Part shown: piece by piece, positions 47,301 to 62,300 of the stretch
Layout of the letters: every line of letters starts with the position of its first letter
Position numbering within the stretch: position 1 is the first letter of the stretch
Source: Athripsodes cinereus
Lineage: Eukaryota; Arthropoda; Insecta; Trichoptera; Leptoceridae
DNA: 64,000 nt
Assembly (NCBI GenBank): GCA_947579605.1
Contig: OX388318.1
Location: forward strand, 1,798,001 to 1,862,000
Reading direction: 5' to 3'
The notes under the pieces: model-generated
Database searches by the model: none
What the model was told of the DNA's origin: nothing
Seen by the model: only the letters and a program-made list of their open reading frames with translations
Translations under genes and position numbers: made by a program

Positions 47301-50300
47301 CATAAGTGTCAGAACACCTTACATTCTCTCTCTTTATCCTGCAAGTGTCACATATCTTACGATCAAATCGCTTCTATCTATTGTGATACATAACGTATAT
47401 AAACACTTATGTAAATGTAAAAAAAAACAGTTCATTACGAAAACAAAATACTTTTTTTTTTAAATACAACCTTATACACCTTTCACAGTAATCTAAAAGC
47501 TTATGTCGTGAAAGGGGGCTTACCGGCACCTGGGTTTGAACCACGGACCCCTTGTTTACAAAGCCAAGACTCTAGGCTACCGACATTCTTTTATTAAGTA
47601 ATTAAATATAATTACCTTTGCATACATCCAAGTTGTATTAGGCATGTCAGTCATGTGACATATATTACATGAAAGTAGAACTGATTGTCCAGCATATGTC
47701 ACCACAGATTCACTCTCTGTTATATCATCTCTTTGAGGCTCAGTGCATCCACCTGTAACATATTGTTATTCATTATTTATTTATTTATTTTATTCTTCAC
47801 TATGTTTTGGTTATAATGTCAATTTTTCTGTGTCTGAGTTCTTCGGTAGCCTGGAGTCTCTGCCTCGTGAACAAGGGGTCCGTGGTTCGATACCAGGTGC
47901 CGGCAAACTCCCCTTTTAGACACGAGCTTATAATAGCTTTCTGTGAAAGGTGTATAAGGTTGTATTTGGGTTTATATCAAAAACCCGGATACATCTTTTT
48001 ATTTTTTTAAATGTCACACTGAAAAATTACATTTCTCTGCATAGTTTTCCTGTGGCATTCGGAATTACAATGTGAGCAGTAGGGTTAGTTGGAAGAAATA
48101 GTGTGTACCTAAATCAGCAGTCCATTTGTATTTGGACACAACACTCTCTGAATCCCATATGCTCACTACATCCTTGACAATTACACTTAAAATAATCAAT
48201 AATATCACTGCAGACTTTCTCATTTTGTATTGAAACTGTCAAAATATCTTGTTGACTGTTTTCATTTGTTTATTTTGAAATTCGAAAAGTATTCTTTTTT
48301 AACATATTTTTATTAATTTTAGAAAAGTTAACGAATAAATTATATTATTATTATTATACCATCACGGCACATCCCACAAGTGGGGTAGCCAGCAGATCAG
48401 CTGCATGTAAGAATTACTTAATTACTTAATTAAATAAAAAAAAAAATTAAATTAATTTAATTTTTTATTTAATTTAAAAATTTAAAAAAAATAAAAAAAT
48501 TATATAAAAAAATAAATAAAAAAAAAATTAAAACATAAATTACTTAATTTTTTTCGCTTTTGATATCAGCACACTGCCGTTGTCTATCGATCAAAGACCT
48601 TTTCCATTTCTATTTATTTTAAAAAACAAACTTTTAGCCTTAAGGTTTCCATCTCTCCCACAATGAGGCAGCCACTAAAAAAAAACAATAATCTTGCAGG
48701 TTGCTCTCATAAAAACATTCATTGTTCTACTACTACTATACCATCTCTGCATATCCCGCAAGTGAGGTAGCCAGAGGACTTACTACATGTAATAAACTTG
48801 TAAATTTTCATTTGTATTCCAATAAAAATAAGACATTCAAAATGGATGGCATGCCTCATTGCTTAATTGTAGATGTTAATTGTCTTATACTCAAGGTTTT
48901 GTGAACACCTCCCTTTTACAGGACGCTGGAATAATTACAGAAATAGTGAGAGGCCTTTTTTTTACCGAGGACTCCATGTAACAACTCATTGGTTACGTTT
49001 AAATAATGTGATTTTTCTTTTCTCTTTTACAGGAATTACAACCATCATTGGGCCCTCAGCCGACACCCGAGATGGAGGCGCTCGCTCGGGACATGGAACA
49101 GCTTGCCAGGGAACGGCTGACGCTCGAATCTGAGGTCAGCAGCAAGGAACAGAGCATCCGGGCAAAGAACAGTGAGGCCAACAGTCTGCAGAGTGAATTG
49201 GACACGTTAGCTGCCACACTAAAGCAATTGGAGAACCAAAAGGGTGAAGCGCAGAAGAGATTAAATGATTTACAAGCGCAGGTAATTGTTAAATTCATTC
49301 TTTTATACTACCACAGCATTTCCCACAAGTGGGGCGGCCAGCGGGCTAACTGTATTGAAGAAAGCATAGAAAGTATCCATCTCCATGCCAAAAAAAGTTA
49401 GATACGTATGGGTGGCTTACCTCTTCGCTGAAATGAAGACATTAAATTCTGATATGGGATGTTTTAAAACTTTTACAGGACGCTCGAAAACTTGCAAAAA
49501 GAAGATAAGGTTTCCCATTCTTTGCCAGGGACTATACGAAACAATAATAATAGACAGTTGAAGATGTATTAGTGAAGAATGAAAATATTTGAATGAGTTG
49601 ATGTTAGAGAAGTGTTGCGCGTAAATGATTTGCAATGATTTGGACGTGTGGAGCGAATGCATGATGAAAAATCTACATGTCTGCAAAAATGGACTGTGAG
49701 ATAGTACGGACATCTGAAACTATGTATAATTTTGAGGAATTAATAGATACAACACAGTTTATTTAGATTAATTCGTAAATACAACAAAAAATCATAAAGC
49801 TATTCCAGGATAAAGGTAACAGTTACAGGTGTGATCTTCAGTGAGAACATGCAGGGCACATATAAATACACATTGGTGATCATAACTCGAATTTGCCAAA
49901 AATGTCAGCTACGACAGTTAGTCAGGAGTTAAAAAACAATGTTGTAAAATAAAACATTTGTTTTATTTATTTCGCTATGGAATTCTACTAAGTAAACACC
50001 GACACAGTGAATAAGAATAATTGTATACAGTGCACTAAGCCTCCCATGTACAGATTTATAGATTAGCATACTTAAAAGTATTAAATCGTTCACATTATTT
50101 TAGGAGATACGGTATAAAACTCTTAGGTATAAAATGAAGCGACAGATCACAAAGTGATCCAATTCTTTTCTATGTGTGTCGAAACTGTTACATAGTTATT
50201 ATTAATGCCTCAATAACATCTGAAGTAGGGTTATTGACTCGTAACGTCCACTAGCACTGCATTGTTTAGGAACTAGAATCAAATTTATCGGTCACCAAAT

Positions 50301-53300
50301 GGCGGGTGAACGGACCATTGATTGTCGATTCAATATCTATTCATTGTATTATTGTACTTGAATGTAGTTTTTGCAATTAAATCAATTAACCGATGATGTC
50401 ATCTCGCGCAGGCCAATGGACCGTAACTACGGGACGATCTATTTTTATTATATTATATTATGCTTACAGCATTAATTCCCAATTTTAAATTAATATTGAC
50501 TATTAATTTATTCACAAACACTTGGACAGATAAAGTTAACAATGTGGGTGTATATCTGGAGAACTTTTATATAGCAATAAGTTCTCTCCACCTACCTCAC
50601 TAGGGAAGCAGCGTGGAGGAGTAGGTAAAGTAGACATGCAAGTGTATCTATTTTTAGGGGTGTATTTTAACCCGGTGGCTTCACTCAGGAGATAATAGTC
50701 GGCCGGTGTGGCTCAGAGGTAACACTCTTGCCTTTGAATCACGAGGTCCTGGGTTTGATTCCCGGCCAGGGCAAAATGAAGAATTACCTTTTTTTAAATT
50801 GTCCTGGGTCTAGGTGTTACATGTATATGTGTTTAGTGCATTGTATACATGTGTATCATCGTGTTAGTACCCATAATACAAAATTCAATCTTAGTTTGAA
50901 ACTAGCTCGATCTGTGTGAATTGTCTATCCATGTTATGTTTTAAAAAAATATTAAATTGACAAATTAACACTTGCAGATAATGTAAATCATTGGTGAATT
51001 CGTGAAACCTACGTGCATTTATCAAGTTTTCATGGAGTTAAAAAAAACTGTTGTACTAGATGACTCTTTCTTCGTCTCTGATTCGTCATGCGGAAGATGT
51101 CTTTGAAATTGTTTAATATATTGATTTCTCGACATGATTGAAAAAATCTTTTTTTCACACAGAATCCCAAACAGAAAACTTAAGACATTCAGGATGCGTG
51201 GCAAACATAGCTGAATTTAAGATGTAAAATGTCTTCTGCCTTTTGCGGAACACTCGAAAACATACTGAAAAATGTAAGAGACTTATTCTTCGCCGTGGAC
51301 TCCACGGATGCGTTTCTTTTAATACCTTTTCCAAATAAATCTTGTAAAGCATCCTGTATAGATGGAAATAGAGATATATGTAAGTATGTGTGAGAATTCT
51401 GTAATGATGTATAAGTATGTGTCCCATTGGAGTACAGATGTCAGTACAGCTGTGAGCTTGTAGGGTGATAGACAATGTTGTTTGTACACACTCTGTTTTG
51501 GAATGATTTATTGGTACGTTATTTCATAGATGCGAATCGCGTAGTTCCGTCTATTTTGAGGTTGTTCAAAGCCTGATGGTAGGGATTTGAAATTACTTTA
51601 TTTCAATTTTTATTATTGGGGTATAGTATGCACCGTGACCTATAAGATCCATTGTACTCCCCCTACTCAGCTTTCCCGGTGTTGCCAGCTAAAGTGAACC
51701 CTCAAGTCCCAGACATCTTATGAAGTCTAGGATCTTGATCCAAGGTGTGGAGAGATTCCACTTCTACCCAGTGTCTGCCTGAATCCCACGGCATCGCAGT
51801 GCGCCAAGAGACATCGAGGAGTCTCAGCATCTTCTTCACAAAATCTACTAATGCCATTATTGAAAAAAGGTTTATTTCTAGGCATATTGAATATATGCCG
51901 TGGAGCACCCGGTAAAGAATTGGTCTCCCACTCTTCTCTGTAAGTTTTCGAGTGTCCTGTAAAAGGCAAGTGTTAGAAAAAATTAAGACATTTTACATCT
52001 TGAATTCATTGATGAGGTTTGGTACCCATCCTGAATGTCTTGATTATATATTGGCACGGAGAAGACAGTTTGCATGTTTATTACATGCAGTTGATCTGCT
52101 GGTTACCCCACTTGTGGGATATGCCGTGACGGTATAGTAGTAGTAGTTTTTTAAGCTCCTCAAAATGTACTAATGTAATTCTGTTAATTTTATTGCATTG
52201 TAAGAGACCTTGATGCTATGGAATGGAAAATATCATATCTGCACCATAGTAGAAAAGGTCCAATCACCATATTGTCGCTTGTTGGGAAAGCAACAAGTTG
52301 CATAGTGATGGTCCTTCAGTGCTATATACATTTGTCAACTAATTTTTTTTCTCTGTAACTATAAATTCTAAGTCTTTAGATAGATGATGATGATGGATGA
52401 TTTCTTCAGTGCCGTTTATTGGAGAATCCATGTCAAGATATAAATTATGTTAAAATCTTATATAAATTTTGTTCCGGATAAATGGAAGTACCCAGACTTC
52501 TACGCTATCCTGGTAATCGATGGTCTCCTTCAATATATTTTGCTATTGCAGGTGGAGAAATTACGCACGCAAGCCAAGGCGCAAGAGACTGTGGTGAGTG
52601 CGGCCGAATCTGAGGCCGCTGCTCGCAGAGAGGCTGCCACGGGGCTCAAGAGAAGAGAGGAGGATCTCAATACACAACTGGCACAGCACAATACTACTGT
52701 GGATGAGCTCAATGCTCAGTTGCAGAAGTCTGTGTTGGCCATTAGTCAGGTACAAAGACATTTTGTTAGAAAACTCACAACTTTCCTTAAATGTCTACAA
52801 TATTTTTCTTGGTGGGTTTCTTAATTTGTGTTTTGTTGTTTTTTAGGCGAATTTGAAAATGACACACTTGGAGGAGCAAGAGCGCCGTAGCAATGAGGCT
52901 GTAGAAGCCCTAGCTGCAGCACTTGCCGGGGGCCCTGCACCCTCACACCAGCACCTTCAGTTGCAGCCTCCTCCAACTGCACATCAACTCAGATTGCTCG
53001 TCAAGGGAGATGAGGTACATATTTCTTCACTTTTTATGAAGTTTTATCCTTTAATGTTCCTATTGGAACATAAGAAAGTGACAATATCTTACATATTGAT
53101 GTGGCAATTTTGGTGTCACGGTAGCCACCATGGTTGCACTGCCATGGGTTCCCTGTGAAATATGGGCCTTACCATCTTAAGACTACTGATCGCTTGTGAA
53201 GATATACTATTAGTTTACAATGTTTATTTTTTCCAGGACTCCCCTATAGATGATGGGTTTGGAAATATGAATGGACCAAGTAAAGGGGGCGAGGGAGGTT

Positions 53301-56300
53301 TCTCCGGCGACCCCTTCAAGGATGACCCCTTTTCCTCGGGGGCTGCCCACACTAATAATCAAACTGTCAATAGTCATAGTAAAACAAACAACGATCCCTT
53401 TGCTCCCTCTAGTAATCCCGTGAGTAACAAAATCATATTATCTATTTATAATTTAAAAATTTACAGAATTAGTGAAATTGTTCACGTCATGTAATTGTTT
53501 TGTTACATTATTATTTGACATTGTGTAATCGTTATGTTACATTATTATTTGTCATTATGTAATTGTTATGTTACATTATTATTTGACAATGTGTAATTGT
53601 TATGTTACATTTTTTATTTGACATTGTGTGACTGTAACTGTTCTGTTACATTATTATTTGACATTGTGTAATTGTTATGTTACAATATTATTTGTGTAAC
53701 TGTTATGTTACACCATTATTTGTCATTTTGTAATGGGAACTAATGATTTGTACGGCTATGAATCCATTCGTTCGGCAAGAACAAATCAGCATTTAAGTCA
53801 TTTGCACAGCAAACAATGTTTTCATCGGCAATAAATAAAAAATAATCGCAACACTTGTTTTACAAACAAACTTGGTTATATCGGCAAATTAACAAATTTT
53901 AACAGCTTAATAAATAATCGCACAACAAAATAATTAATTGACCAGCAGAATTGTTATTTGAGCAGCAGAATTATTATTTGAGCAGCAGAATTATTATTTG
54001 ACCGGCAGAAAATATAAGATAAACAATATTTTTCACACACCTTCGGATCCACATGATTTACCTTCGGATCCACATGAAGTTTTTGTGATTTCTTACCAAA
54101 TTAATGATGACTACGAAAATAATGCCAGTTTCCGCTTTGCTATATTAACGAAATATCTAACTGAAATGTCGTAAAACGCTAGAATCGTTCATTCAGATGC
54201 TACATATATAATCACATAAAAAGATGCTACATACAAAGATTTATTATTTGAACATGATTAAAAATTTAGCTTTCACGAGTTTAATTAAAATAAGCGCACG
54301 GTTTGCTGCTCATTTATTTATTTTGCTGCACAAATAATAATTATGCTGGTCGATTAAATTTAGAGTTTTACAATATCATATTATTTGCAATAGAAATATA
54401 ATATTCTGGCTGGGCATAAGTAGCATATCAAAATGATATATTTGTTGGCGGAATACATTTTTCTGCTGAACAAAACATCAATATTACGTTGATCGTTTAA
54501 ATGATAGCCTTTTGTAATTGTTATGTTACTTAGGATGTGTAATTCTTCTGTTCTGAACTATTCACTTATTTAATTTCTTATATTGCAATATAATTCACAT
54601 CTTGCTATTCTTTCATCGCATAATTGACATCATGAAATTCTTATATTGCATGACTGGTTACATTGTGTAATTTTTTTTATATTTATAATAGAAATAAAAA
54701 ATGTTATTTAAATATCTATAAAGATTTGCATACTAATAGGTTTATTATTTTGGTTTGCAGAGTGGCTTTGCATCTGATCCGTTTGCGAGTAATTTTGGAG
54801 GATCAACTCCAGATCCATTTGGAGGTGACGCCTTTAGTTCTCAAGACAATAAATCTAAAACAGAAGATGTAAGTGTTTGTGTTATATGTTGTAATTGTGA
54901 ATTTATGTCTATTTATTATGTTGATTTTGTAGAATATATTTAACTAATAACACTCCTTAATTTTATATATCCTATGTATAGAATATTCACTTATTTTTAA
55001 TACGCTTTGATAATTTAGAAACCATTTTTACTGAAAGAAATTTGTTATATCAGAACTCACTCCAAGATCTCTTTGCTATAGCATGTGATCGCCATGAATC
55101 CCTTCTTTACCTCCGTGGGGTTGAACCCCACTCTACTACTACACCGTCACGGCATATCCCACAAGTGGGGTAGCCAGCAGACCAGCTGTATGCAATAAAC
55201 ATGCAAGCTGTCTTCTTTGTGCCAACATAAAATTAAGACATTCAGGATGGGTGGCAAAAACCCCTGAACCCCACTCCTGTTACGATTATTTTATTCAATG
55301 ACTGAATAACAGCCATCTCCACTTTGAAGGAGCTTTTTCTCGGGCAGTGGCTCCTTCACAAGGCTTCCACAGATTACAAATTTCAAAAGTAGCCATGATA
55401 GGGAATGGATTCTCAGTCATGGTTTCCCTTATCCTCCACCTGTGCCTGGTTGAGGTCACATCTCTCCTTTATCGCTTGAGCGAACTCTCACTCAAGCGAG
55501 TCAGGAAAGAAATTACTCTTTTCAAATTGTTCTCGATCTGAGTGTTACAAGTGCATATATGTGTTAAGTGCATTGTTTATTTATTTATTATGTAAAATTA
55601 ACTATAAGTAACATAACAGTTGCAATTTTTGGGTATCGTCGTGTTGGTACCCATAATACAAGATTCATATTTAAGTTTGAAACTAACTCGATCTCTGTGA
55701 ATTGTCTATACGTGTTGTGTTAATTAACATAAAAACTTACAAATATGTTGTAATGTTGTGATTAATTTGAGTTTTTATGTATGTGTGTCCGCAGAACAAA
55801 GATCCATTTGGATGCGATCCGTTTGCCATCCTGCACGCTCCAACAAGAGACGGCTCCTCCCCGACCCCCTCCCTGCCCCCCAAGAAGCACAAGCAGCCCC
55901 CTCCGCGTCCTGCGCCTCCCCGACCAGCCCAGCCCCCCTCCAATACAACGTCGCAGTTCAACGCAGACTTTTCAGCCTTCAATAATAAGGTAAGTTATTC
56001 TACCGAATTATTATATTTTTTTACATAAAAATATATTCTAGTCAATTTTATGAAACTGCTTATGTGACTTTTTTTTGTTAAATATATGAAAGGCTCTCAC
56101 TTTTTTCCTTTAGTTTTCTAGTGTCCAACTGTAAAAACGAGGTTTTCTTAAAACATTGAGAAAAGTATTTTTAACACTTGCAATTCAAGAATGGGATTTA
56201 CGCACCCATCCTTAATGCCTTATTTTTTTATTGGAATGGAGAGCATAACGTGTATATTTACATTCAGTTCAGCTGCAGGCTATATCATTTGTGGAATATA

Positions 56301-59300
56301 CCATGGTGATATAATGATAATAATAATAATTTGAGTTCGTCAGTAGCCTGGAGGTAGAGATTCGGCCTCGTGAACAGAGGGTGCGTGGTTCGATACCAGG
56401 TGCCGGCAAACTCCCCTTTCACGACACAAGCTTTTAGTAGCTTACTGTGAAAGGTGTATAAGGTTGTATTTGGGTTTATAACAAAAACCCAGATATATCT
56501 TTTAAAAAGAAAAAAAATGTTAGTGATCTCCTATGATTGTGCTATTTTCGTAGGACATCATGGGAGCGATATCTTCCAACTAAATGATATGTAGGTTCTA
56601 AATTAATAACTCACTTGAAGTACATACATAGAAAGTTTCATAGAATTATTACTATTTGAGTAATATCTAGCTGGTTGCAACTTTGTTGTTATTCAGTCTA
56701 TGCAGTTTGTTAACTGACTGCCTTATTCGTTTATACGTTGAACATCTATTAAAACCTTTATTTATTTAGTTATTATTGGACTACATTAAAGTGTCGTTTA
56801 CGTGCCAAAGCATCTCAGGGACACTGAACGATTCATTAATTCTAGGACATTACATCCATAATATGAAATTCCTTAGAATTTTCTTTTAATTATCATTGAC
56901 AGAAAAAATTCAATAAAATAACAATTGAGAAAGAATGAAATGAAATGAACAAGGTTTGAAAAGAAAAATGTAGTTTGCAATCGAAACTAGATGTTACTCA
57001 TTGTTGACTCATCGATATTTTTCTTTAGTTTGTAGTGAAATAGCTATAGACAAATTGCTCTAATTCGTCATTCTAATTCATCTAACGACGCCTTATGGGA
57101 ATTGTCTAATTATTATTATGTATTATCTTTTTACAATGTCTGTCTTTAATAGCGCAGAGATTCACTAAAAAAACTTGCGTTTAAAGAGTTGCAAAAATAG
57201 AAAATGTTTGAAGTCCTTTGTATATTTACTTGCAAATTGTCTATAGTTCCTATTATATACATATTTAATTAATATTTTCATACTTGTACTTGTAATTAGA
57301 AGTGTGTATGATGACTGTTACGCATGATCGTATTCTTATAAATAGTAATACTTTGCGCACTTGAAATTAAAGATATTTTGTCTAGTGTATAGTGCTGTTG
57401 AAAACATTATAAACGACTCGGATTGGTTACATACCGTAAAATAATATAATGTGATTATTATTGGCTAGAATATTTACAATTTTTTTTTATTTTTTTACTG
57501 GATTTGGGCACAACAGGAGATTGTTTCGAGATCTGAAATAGAAAATGCCAAAAAAATTATTTCTTCCTTAGTAATAATGTGACGATTTATGCAGTCCCGT
57601 ATTGTGGTAATATCACTTCAAGGTCGCTTTACAACATCTAGGATCAACATCCACGTCCATTTTGAAAATTACATGGTATCAATTAAAAAAATATGGTTTG
57701 CATTAAATGTTTCTTGATCGGTAGACTTTATGTTGTGGCAGTGAGAATGGCGGAATTGGTAAACGTTGTCAGCGGACACTGAGAGCTTACTTAAAAACTT
57801 AAACCAACCTTAAGCTAATTTGTAAGCGTTAGTACGCCTTTCTCATTTCTTTCCATTGGATTTTGCACAATGTTTATCCTTGATGAATGTATATTTTTTT
57901 TTTTATATATTTTTTACGCAGCACGCCTCGATACAGGGCAACCTAGTGAGGCTGCTGCAACTTAATTGAAGATAATTGGTGATATATTGTTTCAACGTTT
58001 GTATGATATTGATTGAATAAAGAAATATTTATATTTATATTTATTTATATTTTATTTATAAACATGTTTTTCCTATAGACATCTGCGTTTGGTTTTTTAC
58101 CTTCATGCTGCATCTCTAGTGGGGTACACAGAGTGTATTGGAAGCTGGATATACGTATCCTCGCATTACAGAATTTGAGTGAACTGATATTTAAAATAAT
58201 TTATTTGTCAAAAATCAAAGTGATTTATGAATATTGTTTTCATATTTTTTGATGTTTAAATAGATTTTCATTATATTTGCAAATTTGTGTTTTGCAAAAC
58301 AACGCCTTGTAACGACTCCATTTTGTAAAATATCTTTATTTTCAAGTGTGCAAACCATTTTGTTTATTTTTATTTCTATCTCAAGACAAACAATTAATTT
58401 ATGTTGAATAATAGTTATTTGTCTTGATATTGACGATGATTTTGTTTTTCTACTTTTATTGTACTTATATTGTATATGTGAAGTTTCAGATGATAATTAG
58501 GTATTGTATGGATTGTAATTTTTATATTATTTTTATAAATTTAAATGCATAGACATATTATCATCGTTGCATATTTAAAACAGCGCATGTGAACTTGATC
58601 CCAGATGCTGGCAAACTCTCCTTTTATGACACAAGTTGCTTTAAGCATTCTGTGAAAGGTGTATAAAATTGTACGTAGATTTATAAAAAAAAAAAATCTA
58701 TAAAAAAATGTGTTCTGAAATTTAACTGAGTTAAAATCTCTAAATTTAAAACTAGTTTGTGAAACCGGATGTATAATTTGATTGTTTCAACCAATTCTTA
58801 GTGTGAAATATAAAAATTTAGTGTTTTCAAAATATTATCACACAGCAATAAAAAACATAAATAAAGAATTTGACACGCTGATGAGCATTTCTTTTAGAGC
58901 GTGCCTAAATTAAAACATTCGCACACGCGTCATTTTAAATAGGCAACGACAATATAATTTCATTATTTCTGAAAAAAAACATAATATTCTCATTTACATA
59001 CAATTTTTACTTTTGATGTTCCCTTTGAAAAATTCGATACAACCTATCTGATATTTCAAAACTTGTATACTTCAAAAGAGAATCATGTGAAATTTTCACA
59101 TATTGAAAATATATATCACTATATTAGCTTTGGATCTAAGCCTGCAAATGTCTCTCAAGTATATTTATTTATTTATTCATTCTTTACTGTACATTGATTA
59201 CAAACAATTTCATTAAAAGTATAAATTCAAATTAAATGCAATCAATATACAGAGGGCAAGTTTATCGGAAAAGCGCAACCTCTTAGCGAAGCATATTGCT

Positions 59301-62300
59301 CAACCTCTTTGAGTGATAGTCGCGTGATGTTATTGTTGCGAATTTCGTTTCTGCAATTGACCATTGTCTGCATCTGCCTTGCAGACCTGAAAACCTGAAG
59401 CAAAAGTGATTTTTTATTATTGGACAACAGTAAAGTGTCGTTTATGTGCCAAAGCACCTCAGTGACACTGTTCATCATTACATCCATGTCATAATATCTA
59501 CGCTGGAGCGAAATTACACCATGTTGAATTTCGGCCGAAATGAAATGTAGTATTGTAGTCCTTGTTATGCTCTCTTAAATGACATATTCATCTGTCTTGA
59601 AAACGAGTTATATTTTGAAATATCCATAAATAAAAAAAATATGTCAAATTTTTGTTAAAGCAAAACAACACCATTTTAATGCAATATTGTCTAATTTTCC
59701 AAAAAAGTGTGAGATTTGATTAAAAGCAATCATTCACAATAGTTTTTAAGAGTAATATCATGTTAACTAACATGTGAGAAGCAAATATAATTTTGTTGAA
59801 AAAACTTTGAACGGCCATACTGAAAAATGGCGTCCATTGAGATAGTGTAGCTGCGCTCCAGCATACAGATATAAATAAATAGAGTTAAATACCTTTTTTG
59901 TTCTGGATTTACACAAATGTATAGTGTAATTAGTGAGAATGTTATGTTATTTTGAATGATACATGTAATCGTACTGTAGGATGTATACTTTTAGTAAATA
60001 TTGTACTTGTTTACTTGTCTTCTCTCGTCTTGTGCTCATGCCAGCCGTGCAAATAATTACAACTCTACTCCTCCTACCGTGTCATAATAGGTACGCATGC
60101 CTAGTTTATTATTACGGATACCTATTTATTTATTATTGTTACTTTAATTTGTTTATTTTATGTACTGTTATTACACCGAGCACAAATAAAATAAAACACT
60201 TGAATTGTATTATATTTATGCTTGCAACACCCGTACCCACAGTCACGGTATAACTTTTATTTAAACGGTTAAGTCTGGATAAGTGACACCATTACTCGTA
60301 AACAGAGATTAGCTTTGTTATGATTTTATGACTGGCAAATAAAAATACTCCTACACTTCATGAGATTGTTGAAAGGATACGCAGTAAAAGTATGATAGAT
60401 TGTATGCGTAACAGTGATATACGAGAGGAATGTGGAATGGAAGTTGGTGCAATAACCAAGATGAATGTAAATAAGTTATAGCAGTATGAGCTTGTGGAAA
60501 GAATAATTGAAAGAAAATATAAACTTGGCTCGGAGAAAGGGTACTCGGTCGATGATCAAATGGTTTTAAAATGTAGTTCAGATCTTAAAACACGTCCTGA
60601 GTATAATGAACAGCGTGTATGAGGAATTGCATGGGTGTGACGTCTGCAAAAAGTATGGACAGGAGGAAACAGCGCTCGATCCTTTCTGCCTACCTCGCAA
60701 GAGAAGCGGCGTAATAGTATGTATGTAATAATTATTATTACTGTTGGTGTAAGTGTTTTTGAATTATGAATTTTTGCATAGAAACATTAAATTTTATCAG
60801 TTTTCCTTTTATTCATATTTATTTATGCAATGTAAGCCTTGGTTTTTTCAAATTATTGTCATTTTACACAATTTTTTTAAGTTTTCAAAACTGAAAAAAA
60901 TTACAGCTTAAAATTGCACATTTTACTATTTACCATTTATGTAAAAACACAAACACTTGCATCACATTTTTATTTTTATTTGTGCGTGGTGTATTAATTT
61001 TACTATTATTCATTGTTTATTCTTATTTTGACAGCTATTTGGATTTAAAAATAGAATGATCCGTCATTCTTTTTTTAAATTCAAATAATTTTGTCTTATG
61101 ATTTTTTTACAGATTAACTATTATTTTTTTATTATTTCAGCCAGTTTTTTGATTTAGCCACCCCCTCCCCTTCCCATTGATTGTTTTTATATTTATATTA
61201 TTTATTTTTATGTTTTATTGTTTTTTATATTATAGGTGTGGTAGCAGTGTACTCCCAGTTGTGCCTTTGCAAGTTTATTGTAAATGTGATGAAAGCGCTG
61301 GCTTATTTGTTTCTAGTACTTTTTTATTATTTAATTTTCTTTTTCAAATCCTATATATATATTTTTTTGTTTAAATTTGACTAAACAGATACAAATAGAA
61401 ATCCTTTGCTAAAAAACCACTATCTCTACCTATTTAGCCTTCACAATATAAGCATATTTCTTATTGGGAGGGCCTTCAAATGCGGGAGAACAAATTAATA
61501 TTATTACTATTTTTGAATAGTTCAAAAAAATTAACGTAGGTACGGTAAGAAAAAGGATTATTATGTTAATCCAAATATATATGCACACCAAACAGGCAAT
61601 GGGGGTGTGCACGTGCGCCCGTATAATCATGTAGACAATGACTATGCAATCAGAACCCTCAGTAGCCTCACTAGAGAAATGCTTGCATTAAGGCAAGCTG
61701 CTAGAAACATTACAAAGAGATCTAGCAAACACAGTAATGTCACATCGAAACCTGATGAAATAGCTTCTTCTTTGCTTCCTCTCTACGTGTGCAGAGTAGC
61801 AATGCCCTTAGCCCCCAACCGAAGAATCCCCATTCGCTTAACAACTTTATATGTTTGGGAATGGAATTGTAGAGCCTCGAGGCAATACATGTATATACTT
61901 AAAAAAAATATTTTCGTTTGTTAGTTGTCAATCTTTTTTGTTTTCCATATCCCTTTATTTATTTATTTATTTTAGTTTGTTTTGTAAGCATGGGTCAGGT
62001 TTAGGCGCTTTTGCTATTTTTAGTAATTGTTGGAATGATCCTTGATCTGTTAGAAGGTATTTTTGGGACGCTGTATGTAAAAAAAAAATATAGTTTTGTT
62101 TATTACAGTATTTCATATAAATAGATCATTTTGTAGTTCTGTTAGAATTTGAGAACCGATTAACTATGACTAGAAACAAGTATGCTATGTTACTAACAAC
62201 TAACTACATTATGTTTTTCAGCTTTAAGGGGAGGGGGTAGTGTGCCCCATACAGTGGGAGAGTGGCGGTCGCTCGCACATCATCAATCAGCGCATAAATG

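Noticed and set aside
50699..50775. Possible tRNA gene (good box A and box B)
   Set aside because: The boxes belong to a SINE family with several copies here, the acceptor stem does not pair, and the tRNA-like part continues into a SINE body.
61607..61924. Candidate additional Eps15 exon
   Set aside because: No splice site pair keeps the frame, and the sequence lacks DPF or other Eps15 features.
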